Shown here piece by piece: positions 54,844 to 64,000 of a stretch of 64,000 nucleotides of DNA. The DNA is from Polynucleobacter sp. AP-Kaivos-20-H2 (GTDB lineage Bacteria; Pseudomonadota; Gammaproteobacteria; Burkholderiales; Burkholderiaceae): positions 434,001-498,000 of the forward strand of contig NZ_JACVOX010000002.1 in assembly GCF_018882215.1 (NCBI RefSeq). The letters run 5' to 3'. The notes below the pieces were generated by a model, which had not been told where the DNA came from, made no database searches, and saw nothing but the letters and a program-made list of their open reading frames with translations. The stretch's first letter is position 1. The number at the start of each line of letters is the position of its first letter. Made by a program: the position numbers and the translations under genes.

Positions 54844-55902
54844 TTAGTTGTAGTGCTTTTTTAACCAGTCACGGTAGGAGCCACTCACAACCCCCTCAAT
54901 CCAGACAGGATTATCCAAATACCATTGCACTGTTTTGCGTATGCCAGTATCAAACGTTTCTTGCGGCTTCCAATTAAGCTCTCGCTCTATTTTTCTAGCA
55001 TCAATTGCGTAACGACGATCATGCCCTGGACGGTCCGCTACAAAAGTAATTTGCTGAGAATATGACTGATGGTCAGAGCGCGGCCTTAAGGAGTCCAGCA
55101 CCGCGCAAATGGTATTAACAACATCTAGATTAGCTTTTTCATTCCATCCACCAACGTTATAAGTTTCACCTATCTGACCGCTTTCCAATACGCGACGAAT
55201 AGCAGAGCAGTGGTCTGCAACATATAGCCAATCTCGAATTTGCTGACCATCACCATAGACAGGCAATGGCTTACCATTCAATGCATTCAAAATGACCAGG
55301 GGTATCAGCTTTTCAGGGAAATGATAGGGGCCATAGTTATTGGAGCAATTAGTAGTTAATACAGGCAGCCCATAAGTATGAAACCAGGCTCGAACCAAGT
55401 GATCAGAAGCTGCTTTGGAGGCCGAGTAGGGGCTATTTGGTTCATAGGTATTGGTTTCGCTGAAAGGCGGGTCATCCGCTTTCAGTGATCCATATACTTC
55501 ATCGGTGGAGACATGCAAAAACCGAAAAGAAGATTTTTGGTTGTCCGGCAAGGGGCTCCAATAAGCTCGAGCACTTTCCAACAAATTAAATGTTCCCAAA
55601 ACATTCGTTTGGACAAAATCAGCGGGGCCATGTATTGAGCGATCAACATGACTTTCAGCAGCAAAATTAACAATCGCTCGGGGTTGATATTTTTGCAAGA
55701 GGCTCTCAACTAATCCACGGTCACCGATATCGCCATGAACAAAAATATGTCTAGGGTCATTCTCAAGAGAGGCTAGCGTAGCCAAATTACCAGCATAGGT
55801 CAATTTATCAAGGTTAATAATCTCTTCAGCTTTTGGATTGGCCAGCCAGTCCAAAACAAAGTTTCCCCCAATAAAACCTGCGCCCCCAGTAACTAAAATC
55901 AT
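54844..55902 (-). CDS. rfbB: dTDP-glucose 4,6-dehydratase
   Basis: A 352-residue SDR enzyme, first committed step of dTDP-rhamnose synthesis. It shows [13 protein letters not shown], the [11 protein letters not shown] motif, STDEVYGSL and the catalytic [13 protein letters not shown] (YxxxK). ATG at 55902 overlaps the GT10 gene's stop by 4 nt, so the two are co-translated. Confidence 0.96.
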   Translation of the reverse strand: MILVTGGAGFIGGNFVLDWLANPKAEEIINLDKLTYAGNLATLASLENDPRHIFVHGDIGDRGLVESLLQKYQPRAIVNFAAESHVDRSIHGPADFVQTNVLGTFNLLESARAYWSPLPDNQKSSFRFLHVSTDEVYGSLKADDPPFSETNTYEPNSPYSASKAASDHLVRAWFHTYGLPVLTTNCSNNYGPYHFPEKLIPLVILNALNGKPLPVYGDGQQIRDWLYVADHCSAIRRVLESGQIGETYNVGGWNEKANLDVVNTICAVLDSLRPRSDHQSYSQQITFVADRPGHDRRYAIDARKIERELNWKPQETFDTGIRKTVQWYLDNPVWIEGVVSGSYRDWLKKHYN

Positions 55903-56975
55903 GATTCAATTGGCCTCAAAATAGACTCTGCGAATGCCTCGGAAGTAAATGGAGCAAACCTAGGAGAATTTAAAAAATCCCTACCTGCATGTTGATACCC
56001 TAAAAAAGTGGCTTCATTCATATTCTTGATGTAACTATACAGCTCTCCATAGGGGTCTGATTTATTCTGGAATTCCCTAAAATCAATAAAGCAGGCCTTA
56101 GGTACGAACTCTTCAATCGCTGAATCTCCCAAATAAATCGGTACGCAACCAGCAAACAAACAGTCAAATATTTTCTCGGTAATGTAACCACGAATGTCTT
56201 TAGCATTTTCAAAACATATACTGAATTTCGACCGGGAATACACTTCAAACTTGGTACTCGCTGGGCCTTGGTAACTAGGGAAAACCGATCTTCTGGTTAC
56301 AAAGGGAATAATTTTTTCTAATCGGTATTGAAGCTTGCCGATGGCACCTAAGCGCTTTTGTGGGACGTGCCAGCCATTGCCAAATAAAGAAAAATCACCT
56401 GGGGCATGAGATTCAAACCAGCGTATGGCCTTCACTCGTTCCGAATAGAGCTCTCGAGAGTCCGCTACATTTGCATGGCGATTACTACCAATTAGCGCGC
56501 AAAATATATCGCGATTGGCAAAACCAGGATTCACAATCGCATTGAGTCTGAAGTCAGCAGGCGATACATTTGGATAAGTAATAGGAAATTTTGGAACTTC
56601 CCTCAGCTCTTGCGATAAGGCGCTTTTTGAATTGAGGTCTAGCAACTCAAAATCCCAGGTAAACACGCCATCAAATTGCTTCAGATAACTTGAATCACCA
56701 TTAATTCTCACCGTTAATTCAGTCTCAAATCGAACGAGGTAATTTTTACAACCCTCAATCGGAATAAGCGGTAGCGATTCAATATAGAGATTGAAATTAG
56801 GTGAAATACCTCTATTAGAGAGAGTATCCAGAGTATGCAAATGAATATCGCGAGCTAGTGCCTGCGCGCGCAAAACCCTAAAAGGTTCAAGGCAGTTATC
56901 GCGATTTCTGAGGCTATTGGGGTCAAAGATGTCATCATGACCCTCCCCCCATCCGACAATCCCTCCAACTAACAT
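55899..56975 (-). CDS. GT10 (alpha-1,3/4-fucosyltransferase-like) glycosyltransferase
   Basis: A 358-residue protein from the ATG at 56975. The longer frame starts TTG 57098 within the divergent GT11 gene and is less likely. The C-terminal half has [23 protein letters not shown] (cited in parts) with GYITEKIFD and GCVPIYLG, the GT10 donor-binding hallmark. The N-terminal half is unlike well-known fucosyltransferases. It could add fucose or another deoxysugar to an O-antigen. It precedes rfbB with a 4-nt overlap. Confidence 0.8.
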   Translation of the reverse strand: MLVGGIVGWGEGHDDIFDPNSLRNRDNCLEPFRVLRAQALARDIHLHTLDTLSNRGISPNFNLYIESLPLIPIEGCKNYLVRFETELTVRINGDSSYLKQFDGVFTWDFELLDLNSKSALSQELREVPKFPITYPNVSPADFRLNAIVNPGFANRDIFCALIGSNRHANVADSRELYSERVKAIRWFESHAPGDFSLFGNGWHVPQKRLGAIGKLQYRLEKIIPFVTRRSVFPSYQGPASTKFEVYSRSKFSICFENAKDIRGYITEKIFDCLFAGCVPIYLGDSAIEEFVPKACFIDFREFQNKSDPYGELYSYIKNMNEATFLGYQHAGRDFLNSPRFAPFTSEAFAESILRPIES

Positions 56976-57036
56976 AGACAGCCATTCATTTAAGGTTAAG
57001 CGCTGGAATGAGTTTTTTACTCGTGTTAATGGTCTA

Positions 57037-57042
57037 ATTATA
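57037..57042 (-). promoter_or_regulatory. Candidate -10 box for the GT10-rfb operon
   Basis: On the minus strand TATAAT is an exact -10 hexamer. A start about 7 nt later would leave a 5' leader of about 55 nt before the GT10 ATG at 56975. No good -35 box is visible, so this is tentative. Confidence 0.3.
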
Positions 57043-57941
57043 TGGTTATGGCCATTTACTCCTACCTTCAAGGGGGGCTCGGCAATCAAATGTTTCAATA
57101 TGCGATTGCTAGAGCTCTTTCAGAGCGCTATCAGACGGCATTTATCTTAAACCGTAGCTGGTTTAATGCGCCACAGGGTAACGCGACCCCCCGAGAACTG
57201 CAATTAAGCCTTTTAAATATTAAAGATATTCCGTTTACGGGTGAAGTCTTCCCTAAAAAGCTCGGCAAAATTTCCCGTATTCTGCAACCATTTCTACCAA
57301 CACAGTCGCTAGTAATTTATCAGCGAAATGCATTTGATTTTGATCCAATGCTATTTAAGCTAAAAAATATCTCCACTAAAAATCTTTATCTTTCTGGTTA
57401 TTGGCAGGCTTTCCCCTACATTGAAGCTATACGAGAGCAATTAAAAGAAGAATTTAAAACTAGAAGTGCTATTGCAGATTCATATCAAGATTATTTGCAG
57501 AAAATTCATTCTTCAGAATCAGTCATGGTGCATATTCGTAGAGGCGATTACGTCCACTCCCCTGCAGCAGCCCAATACCACGGCACCTTGCCAATTGATT
57601 ATTACCAGACTGCCATTCAAGATTTATTAGCAACCAAGCCTAATGCCCATTTTTTTATTTTTTCTGATGACCTAACGTGGGCCAAAGAGGCTCTGGGGGC
57701 GAGTGCACAAAAGACTTATATTGAACACGCTTCTTCAGCTGATGCAGCCGCACAGGAACTTCAACTGATGTTTGCTTGCAAACATCATATTATTGCGAAC
57801 AGCTCTTTAAGTTGGTGGGGGGCCTGGCTAAAGCAAGATACAGGTGGATTGGTATTTGCACCGAATCGCTGGATTAATGATCAACATCTTGATCTATCCA
57901 ACCTACTGCCTGCTCAGTGGAATAAGGTGGCTATTGAATGA
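57042..57941 (+). CDS. GT11 alpha-1,2-fucosyltransferase-like protein
   Basis: A 299-residue protein (ATG 57042; ATG 57048 is an alternative). It has the GT11 N-terminal motif GGLGNQMFQYAIARAL, the catalytic-region motif VHIRRGDYV near residue 165, and SSLSWWGAWL near the end. Known members add fucose by an alpha-1,2 bond to O-antigens. GDP-fucose genes are not in the window. Divergent from GT10. Confidence 0.9.
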   Translation: MVMAIYSYLQGGLGNQMFQYAIARALSERYQTAFILNRSWFNAPQGNATPRELQLSLLNIKDIPFTGEVFPKKLGKISRILQPFLPTQSLVIYQRNAFDFDPMLFKLKNISTKNLYLSGYWQAFPYIEAIREQLKEEFKTRSAIADSYQDYLQKIHSSESVMVHIRRGDYVHSPAAAQYHGTLPIDYYQTAIQDLLATKPNAHFFIFSDDLTWAKEALGASAQKTYIEHASSADAAAQELQLMFACKHHIIANSSLSWWGAWLKQDTGGLVFAPNRWINDQHLDLSNLLPAQWNKVAIE

Positions 57942-57946
57942 TCAAG

Positions 57947-58894
57947 TTAGCCCTTAAAACTACCAACTAAGCTAGCAGTAGCGGCAACCAGCAATCGCTC
58001 TAAACGGGTAAATGGGGTCAATATTCCATTGCCACGAAATTGGAAGCGTGCATACAGCTCTTGATTAGTCCGAATAGAGATCCCAGAAATCTTTTTATTC
58101 ATCAGCACCATAAATTTGACGCCATATTTCAAGCGCTCGAAAAAAGGCAGTGCTCGCGGTAAACAATCTTGTGGAATGTGCAGCCCCTTTAAATAGCTGG
58201 CCTGCGCCCCTGAAAATACATTTCGTGCAGCTTGAAGATGGTTAACGCTCGTCTGAGTTGAATGCAATCGATACGTAATCAACTTCTTTTTAATATTGGC
58301 AAACCGATAACCTGCAAGAGCGATTTCCGTCCACAAGCAATAGTCCTCGGCATGTAAATAAGAAGCTTTATAGGGAAACCGTCTAAAAATATCTAAACGA
58401 CCCATCATTGCAGGATTGCAAACGGGGCTACATACGCTCAATAAGGCATGAATATCCGCATTGGCGTGCCTCTGTTTTGAGGACTTGAGTTGGCCAGTCA
58501 CCTGATTTAAGGTCCAATGGTCGGCACCACACAAATCCGCATTATCAGCCTCCAAAAAAGCGACCTGTAAAGCAAGCCTCTCTGGGAATGCTCGGTCATC
58601 AGCATCTAACAAAGCAAGGTATTTGCCTTTAGCCAGTTGGGCAATTCGATTGCGGGTCGTAATAAGCCCTCGGTTCTGGTCAGAATAAATCTTAATAATG
58701 CGGGGATCTGTGAAGCCTTCAATAATCTCGCGAGTGCGATCAGTGGAGCCATCATCAACAATAATTAACTCAAAATTTTGATATGTTTGAGCCAAAATAC
58801 TTTCGATTGCCTCAGCAATATAGCGCTCAGAATTAAAAGCGGGCATTGAAACAGTAACCAAAGGCATGACTTCGTCAGCAAACATATTATTCAT
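57947..58894 (-). CDS. Family 2 glycosyltransferase
   Basis: A 315-residue protein. PLVTVSMPAFNSERYIAEAI starts the GT-A fold, LIIVDDGSTDRT is the nucleotide-binding segment, and LLDADDRAFPERL is the DxD site. Typical of O-antigen chain glycosyltransferases. Its start overlaps the stop of the DUF6492-like gene by 1 nt, so the two should be expressed together. Confidence 0.88.
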   Translation of the reverse strand: MNNMFADEVMPLVTVSMPAFNSERYIAEAIESILAQTYQNFELIIVDDGSTDRTREIIEGFTDPRIIKIYSDQNRGLITTRNRIAQLAKGKYLALLDADDRAFPERLALQVAFLEADNADLCGADHWTLNQVTGQLKSSKQRHANADIHALLSVCSPVCNPAMMGRLDIFRRFPYKASYLHAEDYCLWTEIALAGYRFANIKKKLITYRLHSTQTSVNHLQAARNVFSGAQASYLKGLHIPQDCLPRALPFFERLKYGVKFMVLMNKKISGISIRTNQELYARFQFRGNGILTPFTRLERLLVAATASLVGSFKG

Positions 58895-59799
58895 TAGAGA
58901 TAGCTTTGCAATAAACGAAGGAAGCGCTTTATTTTTCGCAATAATCTAGATAGCAAAGACTTGGTAGGCGCCCCAAAATCCATCTCAGCCTCCCAGGCAG
59001 ACTGATAAATGACACCAATGAAGTTTTGCTGAAGCTTCTCTTTAGTTTCACCCCAGCGACGCGCCAAATAATATTGCCAATCGTAGTGATAAATTCGAAA
59101 TAGAGGCTCAATCATCCGAACTGGGATCGCCTGATAAGCCAACAGAGTCTCTCCGTAAACTAAACTCTCTGGGTGTTCAGGGGTAATTAAGTCCCACAAA
59201 GTTATCCCTTTGGGTTCCAGATAATTGTGATCTAGGGATTCCCATACCTTAGCCGACCATATAAATGGGGCAGGCGCGCAATAGTAATTTGGACCAACTC
59301 TGCCAAATAATGCTTTTACTGTTTCTGCCTCAATACGTAAATCACGCTCTACCCTCAAATGGCCACGATTACTCGCCATCTGAAAAAATTCTTTGTTTTG
59401 ATGAAGAACGGTATAAGGATCTCCATCGGGAGCAAGAAAATCAGATTTTGTGAAATCACGTATAAAAACACTATCCGAATCAATGCATAAATAATTCTGG
59501 GAAATACCCAAACGCCAAAACTCAGATTTAATGACTTGCTGCGCGATGCCACCAGGTTTGGTGCGTTGAATATCCTGAGGAACGCGAGGGTTGGCGCGCA
59601 CAATCGATTCATCCGAAACCCACTGAAAATCGTTGCCCGTTCCTAACAGCCCAAATAATGCCTCTCGGTCCGACTCGGGGGTAGATATATAAAAAGGAAT
59701 CGATTCAATATTGTGTCGACGCAAAGAATTTAATAGACGCTTAACACGCAGCAGATCTTTACGATAGGACTTGCAGTAGAGAGCGAAGTCAAGAGCCAT
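58894..59799 (-). CDS. DUF6492-like protein, putative glycan-locus transferase
   Basis: A 301-residue protein. It starts MALDFALYCKSYRKDLLRVKRLLNSL and has YLCIDSDSVFIRDF near residue 110, which looks like a DxD metal site of a GT-A fold, then a long variable half with aromatic patches. It resembles DUF6492 proteins, likely glycosyltransferase relatives. It follows galE with no gap and overlaps the GT2 by 1 nt. Confidence 0.65.
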   Translation of the reverse strand: MALDFALYCKSYRKDLLRVKRLLNSLRRHNIESIPFYISTPESDREALFGLLGTGNDFQWVSDESIVRANPRVPQDIQRTKPGGIAQQVIKSEFWRLGISQNYLCIDSDSVFIRDFTKSDFLAPDGDPYTVLHQNKEFFQMASNRGHLRVERDLRIEAETVKALFGRVGPNYYCAPAPFIWSAKVWESLDHNYLEPKGITLWDLITPEHPESLVYGETLLAYQAIPVRMIEPLFRIYHYDWQYYLARRWGETKEKLQQNFIGVIYQSAWEAEMDFGAPTKSLLSRLLRKIKRFLRLLQSYL

Positions 59800-60810
59800 C
59801 TAGGATTCGTAACCCATTGGGTTTTGTGATTGCCAGCGCCAACTATCTGCACACATTTGTTTTAAGCTGCGCTCCGCACGCCAGCCCAAAAGAGCCTCTG
59901 CAAGAGAGGGGTCAGCGTAGTAAAGAGCTACATCACCCGGCCGACGAGCAGTTACCTGATACTTAATTGGGCGCCCGATTACTTCTTCGTAAGCGCGAAT
60001 GACATCCATTACGCTATACCCCACTCCCGTCCCAAGATTCACAGTTAATGAAGGTTTGCCTGATAATAAATAGTCAATTGCTTTGACGTGACCGCGAGCC
60101 AAATCGACCACATGAATGTAATCTCTCACACCAGTCCCGTCCGGAGTCTCCCAATCATTGCCGTATACCTTCAACTCCTCCATCCTTCCAGAGGCTACTC
60201 TCGCAACTAAAGGAGATAGGTTATTCGGAACACCCATTGGATCTTCTCCAATCAAGCCGGACTCATGTGCACCAATAGGATTGAAGTACCGTAAATACGC
60301 AACACGCCAATTGGGATCTGATTTTTCAAGATCGCGCAATATTTGCTCGCTCATGAATTTCGTTTGACCATAAGGATTTTCAGGTCTTAATGCAGCGTCT
60401 TCTTTAACAGGGCTCTCATCGGGATCACCATATACACAAGCAGATGAACTAAAAACAAAATTGCGGCAATCATGTGCTCGCATGATTTGCAAGAGGGTAA
60501 TTAATCCGCCTAAATTATTCTCGTAATAGCGCAATGGATTAGAAGAAGATTCACCGACTGCCTTTAAGGCTGCAAAATGAACAACTCCTTTAATAGGATG
60601 AGACTGAAACACTGACTCTAAGAATGCAGGATCACAAACATCACCCTGAATAAATTCTAATTTTTGACCTGAGAGCGATTCGAGACGCGTCAATGCCTTT
60701 GGGCTAGAGTTAACAAAGTTATCCACGCCAAGCACTTGATAGCCAGCTAGCAATAACTCCAGCCATGTATGGGAGCCGATATAACCCGTTGCACCCGTTA
60801 AAAGAATCAT
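59800..60810 (-). CDS. galE: UDP-glucose 4-epimerase
   Basis: A 336-residue SDR enzyme interconverting UDP-glucose and UDP-galactose. It has LTGATGYIGSHTWLEL, FSSSACVYGDPDE, the catalytic NPYGQTKFMSE (YxxxK), and YLRYFNPIGAHESG with GDWETPDGTGVRDYIHV-like sequence. It supplies galactose for the glycan genes around it. ATG at 60810; its stop abuts the DUF6492-like gene's start exactly. Confidence 0.95.
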   Translation of the reverse strand: MILLTGATGYIGSHTWLELLLAGYQVLGVDNFVNSSPKALTRLESLSGQKLEFIQGDVCDPAFLESVFQSHPIKGVVHFAALKAVGESSSNPLRYYENNLGGLITLLQIMRAHDCRNFVFSSSACVYGDPDESPVKEDAALRPENPYGQTKFMSEQILRDLEKSDPNWRVAYLRYFNPIGAHESGLIGEDPMGVPNNLSPLVARVASGRMEELKVYGNDWETPDGTGVRDYIHVVDLARGHVKAIDYLLSGKPSLTVNLGTGVGYSVMDVIRAYEEVIGRPIKYQVTARRPGDVALYYADPSLAEALLGWRAERSLKQMCADSWRWQSQNPMGYES

Positions 60811-60945
60811 CGCAATATTTCCGCCAATTAAGCCGCTTAATCAATTGGGCTAAACTGGAAATCTGCCTTACCCATCAACCTCTATTGGTCAACACTACAT
60901 GGGAAGAGCCTAATAGGTCCAATTTAGCCGTTATTATTGAATTAT

Positions 60946-62307
60946 ATGAAACCCACCGGCTCAAACCGCTCTTTACCTGTTTTGAGCGTACTTTTGATTC
61001 TCATTAGCAGTATCTTGCTTGCCATATGGTCAATCAAAAATACGATTGCCTTGCGCAATAGCCTCTTGGCGCTTGGGGCCATCGCCGGTCTCCTATTTTT
61101 CATAAATTACCCAAAAGACTCTAGAAAAACTCCCCATTTAGGGCGCCTTTCCCAATTTACCCCCTTAATTCTTTCCGGCTGTATGTTTATCTGGGTGCTC
61201 ATTCATTACATCGGGTTTAGCCAAGAGTTTGCACTCCAGTCGCAGGAGTTGACCAGTACTTGGTTGAGAGTCCTTCTAGCCACCATCATTGGCGCGGCTA
61301 CTGGACTCATATTGCGCGACCACCCCATTCGAAGTCAATTTTTGTGGGCTGGACTACTTTCAAGCTTTATTTACTTACTAATCCACTACCTAGGGGCATA
61401 CAGTCAGTCTGGTCTAGCCTTCATGCCCAACTATTACTTCTCTAGTCCTTTTGGCAACAAAATTAATACCGTGCTGATGGGCAACCTTTTTATCAGCGCA
61501 ATCTGTGGCTGCTCTGCTGATGCCTTTAATCAAAAGCAAATCAAACTTACATGGGGACTATCTCTCTTTTGGTTATTGGGGGCTTTAACTATTCTATTTA
61601 GCTTTACCACCATCATTGATACACGCAATGGAATTGGTATAGCGCTTATTTTGATTGGTTCGTGGATACTTTATGTTGGAAGCTTTATTCTGAAACGACA
61701 ACTATCAACACGAGAGCACAGCTGGAAATCCAGCATCATTTTGTTTATCCCCCTTTTGATTGGAGTTATTTTTGTACAGCAGCACTTAAGCATTAATCGC
61801 GGCTGGAATCACTTTATTGACGATGTGAGTGTTGCAGTTCAAATCAAAGAAGTACCAAACTGGCAGGATGTTAAGAAATATGGATACCCCCGGACCAATT
61901 CGGGAGAGTCGGTATATCCAAACAACTATGAGCGGGCCGCTTGGGCAACAGCGGGTATAGAAACGATTGCTGCAAATCCCCTTGGGTATGGACTTTTAGA
62001 GCACTCTTTGGGCAAACTCATCCGCAAGTCTTATCCAGAAGCAGTTATTCAATCAGCCCACAGCGCCTGGATTGATTACGGCCTTGCATTTGGATTACCA
62101 GGTTTAATTTTCACGATCGGAGCATTGCTCTCCATCATCGTAATCGCCATAAATTCTCAATCCCCTCAACGTCTAACAGCCATCTGGATAGCTGGGGGTA
62201 TTTTACTTATCTTTACTTTTGCTGAAGTCAGCAGCAAACATACCATTGAGATTTTGTTTTTCTGTATTGCACTACTCAATACCATGGTGCTGAAAAAGAA
62301 AAACTAG
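60946..62307 (+). CDS. O-antigen ligase/polymerase-like membrane protein
   Basis: A 453-residue polytopic protein from ATG 60946; the longer frame begins TTG 60937. About ten helices, and a periplasmic loop between about residues 280 and 385 that holds RAAWATAGIETIAANPLGYG and SAHSAWIDYGLAFGLPG, a Wzy_C-type pattern with the conserved histidine. It probably ligates O-antigen to lipid A-core or polymerises repeat units. A second such protein is in the first glycan locus. Its TAG stop interlocks with the convergent gene (CTAG). Confidence 0.8.
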   Translation: MKPTGSNRSLPVLSVLLILISSILLAIWSIKNTIALRNSLLALGAIAGLLFFINYPKDSRKTPHLGRLSQFTPLILSGCMFIWVLIHYIGFSQEFALQSQELTSTWLRVLLATIIGAATGLILRDHPIRSQFLWAGLLSSFIYLLIHYLGAYSQSGLAFMPNYYFSSPFGNKINTVLMGNLFISAICGCSADAFNQKQIKLTWGLSLFWLLGALTILFSFTTIIDTRNGIGIALILIGSWILYVGSFILKRQLSTREHSWKSSIILFIPLLIGVIFVQQHLSINRGWNHFIDDVSVAVQIKEVPNWQDVKKYGYPRTNSGESVYPNNYERAAWATAGIETIAANPLGYGLLEHSLGKLIRKSYPEAVIQSAHSAWIDYGLAFGLPGLIFTIGALLSIIVIAINSQSPQRLTAIWIAGGILLIFTFAEVSSKHTIEILFFCIALLNTMVLKKKN

Positions 62308-63635
62308 TACGCGTTTTTATTTACAAAGCCACGGAAGATGGTTAGGAAGATAATTTTTAGATCTAACCACAAAGACCAATTTTCAATGTAGTACAAATCA
62401 TGCTCAATGCGCGCGTGAAGATCAGTATCTCCACGCCAACCATGAATTTGCGCCCAGCCAGTAATGCCCGCTTTGACTAAGTGCTTCTTCATATAGTCCG
62501 GGATCTCCTTTTTGAACTGCTCAACAAAGATCGGACGCTCAGGACGCGGCCCTACAATCGACATCTTCCCTTGGAGCACATTAAAAAATTGAGGTAATTC
62601 ATCAAGGCTAGTAGAGCGCAACCATCTGGAGAATGGGGTAACTGATTTTTTAGCTGAACCACCCCAAACTACTGCGCCCTCCTCTAGATCCACTGGCATC
62701 GTTCTAAATTTATAGATTTCAAATAACTCACCATTCCAACCCACCCGCTCTTGTCGATAGAGAATGGGTCCAGGGGAGCTCAGCTTTACGCCAATTGCCA
62801 AAATTAATAGAAGAGGGCTAATGAATATTAAGATCAAGGTGGATATGCAGAAATCCTCCAGTGATTTCAGGAATAAATTCATTCCCGTCATCGGGGTGCC
62901 ATACAGATCGATCATCTGCATGCCTAAAACTTCGCTGACTCCATGATTAATGAGTCGGAATGAAAACCAGTCTGGCACAAAACGAATTGTTGCAGTACTC
63001 ATCTTGAGGTGCTCCATCACCATCCGCATCTGTGATCCATCACCCATTGGCAATGCTAACCAGATTTCATTTAATGGCTCTTTTGCCAATTGATCCAATT
63101 GAGCTGGATCTAATTCTTTCATTACTTTTTGTATGCGATATCCAGACCAGGCAGACTCATGAATTCTGCGTTCGATCTCATGAGCAGTATCACCAGAACC
63201 AACGATCGCAATATGGCGAAGATTGATTCCCTTGCTGCGATAACGACGTATTAAGAGATAACCAAATAATCGACTGCTACACAAAACAAATAGACTAATT
63301 AGCGCCCATGAACCTAACCAAAGACGCGAATACATCTCGGTAGATTTACTAAACACCAACCAAATTAATATCAAGATCCAAGTTTTTAAAACGCCACTAG
63401 CAACTTGTCCAAATAGAGCCATTAAGTTGCCACCCCGCCAAGAACGATACGCTCGATTGGTCAAGAATAAATACGCCAAGCTTGCCAACAACATCAAAGA
63501 GGCATAACGCTGCAAATCTAAATCCGGATCCTTGAAAACCTGAATTGCAAAGAACGTGCAAAAACCCACCAAGTTAATGGCGACAAAATCAAAAATACGA
63601 ATGATGTAAGAATTAATTAGATAGGATGCAGCCAT
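62304..63635 (-). CDS. WcaJ-like undecaprenyl-phosphate sugar-1-phosphate transferase
   Basis: A 443-residue protein of the polyprenyl glycosylphosphotransferase family. The N-terminal part has four helices and a Rossmann-like domain (HIAIVGSGDTAHEIE). The C-terminal catalytic domain (about 255-443) has SPGPILYRQERVGWNGELFEIYKFRTM (cited in part) with KFRTM, and GPRPERPIF. It transfers glucose-1-phosphate or another hexose-phosphate to undecaprenyl phosphate to start glycan assembly. ATG at 63635. Confidence 0.9.
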   Translation of the reverse strand: MAASYLINSYIIRIFDFVAINLVGFCTFFAIQVFKDPDLDLQRYASLMLLASLAYLFLTNRAYRSWRGGNLMALFGQVASGVLKTWILILIWLVFSKSTEMYSRLWLGSWALISLFVLCSSRLFGYLLIRRYRSKGINLRHIAIVGSGDTAHEIERRIHESAWSGYRIQKVMKELDPAQLDQLAKEPLNEIWLALPMGDGSQMRMVMEHLKMSTATIRFVPDWFSFRLINHGVSEVLGMQMIDLYGTPMTGMNLFLKSLEDFCISTLILIFISPLLLILAIGVKLSSPGPILYRQERVGWNGELFEIYKFRTMPVDLEEGAVVWGGSAKKSVTPFSRWLRSTSLDELPQFFNVLQGKMSIVGPRPERPIFVEQFKKEIPDYMKKHLVKAGITGWAQIHGWRGDTDLHARIEHDLYYIENWSLWLDLKIIFLTIFRGFVNKNAY

Positions 63636-63652
63636 CGCCGTATTTTGCAGTA

Positions 63653-64000
63653 CTAAGCAATGTTTATGGAAAATTTGCGTAAGGCGTTGACTACCGCCTC
63701 CACAGAAATCCGGTCCATCAGGTAGATGGGATTATCTGGGTACTCAAATCCCAAATTAAGATAAGCGCCACCTTCTTGTGTACCGGGTCCCAAAATGATG
63801 GTTTTATGCTGATGTGCGCTACCTGGGTAGTTGGGGCCCCAACGATCTGGATTAGTAGGCCCATGCAAGGCGACCAATGGGGCGCCAAGCAAAGCAGCCA
63901 AATGCATCGTTCCCGTATTGACTGACACCACTGCAGCTGCCGATTTGAGATAGGCGGCCGTATCCAATAAGCTGGCCTTGCCGGCCAAACTCAACAACTC
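63653..64000 (-). CDS. GT9 (heptosyltransferase-like) glycosyltransferase, N-terminus outside window
   Basis: The last 115 or so codons of a leftward gene whose start lies beyond the right edge. It shows AAVVSVNTGTMHLAALLGAPLVALHG and TNPDRWGP, the donor-site segment of GT9 enzymes such as WaaF or RfaQ types. Which acceptor it uses cannot be told from the fragment. Its stop lies 17 nt upstream of the WcaJ-like start. Confidence 0.85.
   Translation of the reverse strand, partial: ELLSLAGKASLLDTAAYLKSAAAVVSVNTGTMHLAALLGAPLVALHGPTNPDRWGPNYPGSAHQHKTIILGPGTQEGGAYLNLGFEYPDNPIYLMDRISVEAVVNALRKFSINIA

Overview
The window looks like a chromosomal segment of a small-genome, fairly AT-rich freshwater betaproteobacterium, most likely Polynucleobacter or a close Burkholderiaceae relative. 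This is inferred from gene order and protein style: exbB-exbD-lpxK-Trm112-kdsB-adk, a full tol-pal operon next to queC, glyA-nrdR, ribBA-ribH-nusB, and LPS heptosyltransferase, uppP and rhamnose genes. No rRNA, tRNA, CRISPR array, insertion sequence or prophage was seen. Genes are packed tightly, many by 1-14 nt start/stop overlaps, and only one gap exceeds 300 bp (23970-24282).

Region A (1-15219) is a cell-surface polysaccharide locus: two Gfo/Idh/MocA sugar oxidoreductases, glycosyltransferases (GT2, GT-B-like, GT4), two methyltransferases (one of the sugar C-methyltransferase type), an MsbA/PglK-like ABC half-transporter, a large O-antigen ligase/polymerase-like protein, an SDR sugar reductase, an FkbM methyltransferase and an OafA-type acyltransferase. 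It has a high share of TTG/GTG starts. Together the genes could make, modify, flip and transfer a methylated, acylated glycan.

Region B (15385-28228) is mostly housekeeping: a possible 45-residue ORF, an HPP-family membrane protein, a Tat-exported HiPIP, two lipoproteins, folE with an odd lysine-rich N-terminus, MAPEG, plsY, xerD, yajQ, murB, xseA, then exbB-exbD-lpxK-Trm112-kdsB-adk. The exbB upstream region carries a perfect FNR-type site and DnaA-box-like sequences.

Region C (28241-31035) is a three-gene glycan-modification cassette: a polytopic GT-C-like protein, a DPM1/GtrB-like GT2 and a GtrA-like flippase. Convergent glyA-nrdR follows. Region D (32840-38281) is tolQ-tolR-tolA-tolB-pal-cpoB-queC, closed by a strong terminator. 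Directly behind it is a StbDE/RelBE-type toxin-antitoxin locus whose toxin carries an in-frame stop.

Region E (38927-46362) holds riboflavin genes on both strands (ribE-ribD leftward; ribBA-ribH rightward with nusB) separated by four minor type IV pilin genes, then gabD. Region F (46385-64000) has trmB, a UDP-glucuronate decarboxylase, a DUF2721 protein, uppP and a TolC-family protein. It then enters a second glycan locus with waaC, the complete dTDP-L-rhamnose set, GT10 and GT11 fucosyltransferase-like genes, a GT2, a DUF6492-like protein, galE, a second O-antigen ligase/polymerase-like protein, a WcaJ-like initiating sugar transferase and a truncated GT9. This region supplies rhamnose, xylose and galactose precursors, the initiating transferase and the undecaprenyl carrier phosphatase. 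Region A contains a candidate flippase but no initiating enzyme, so the two loci may cooperate.
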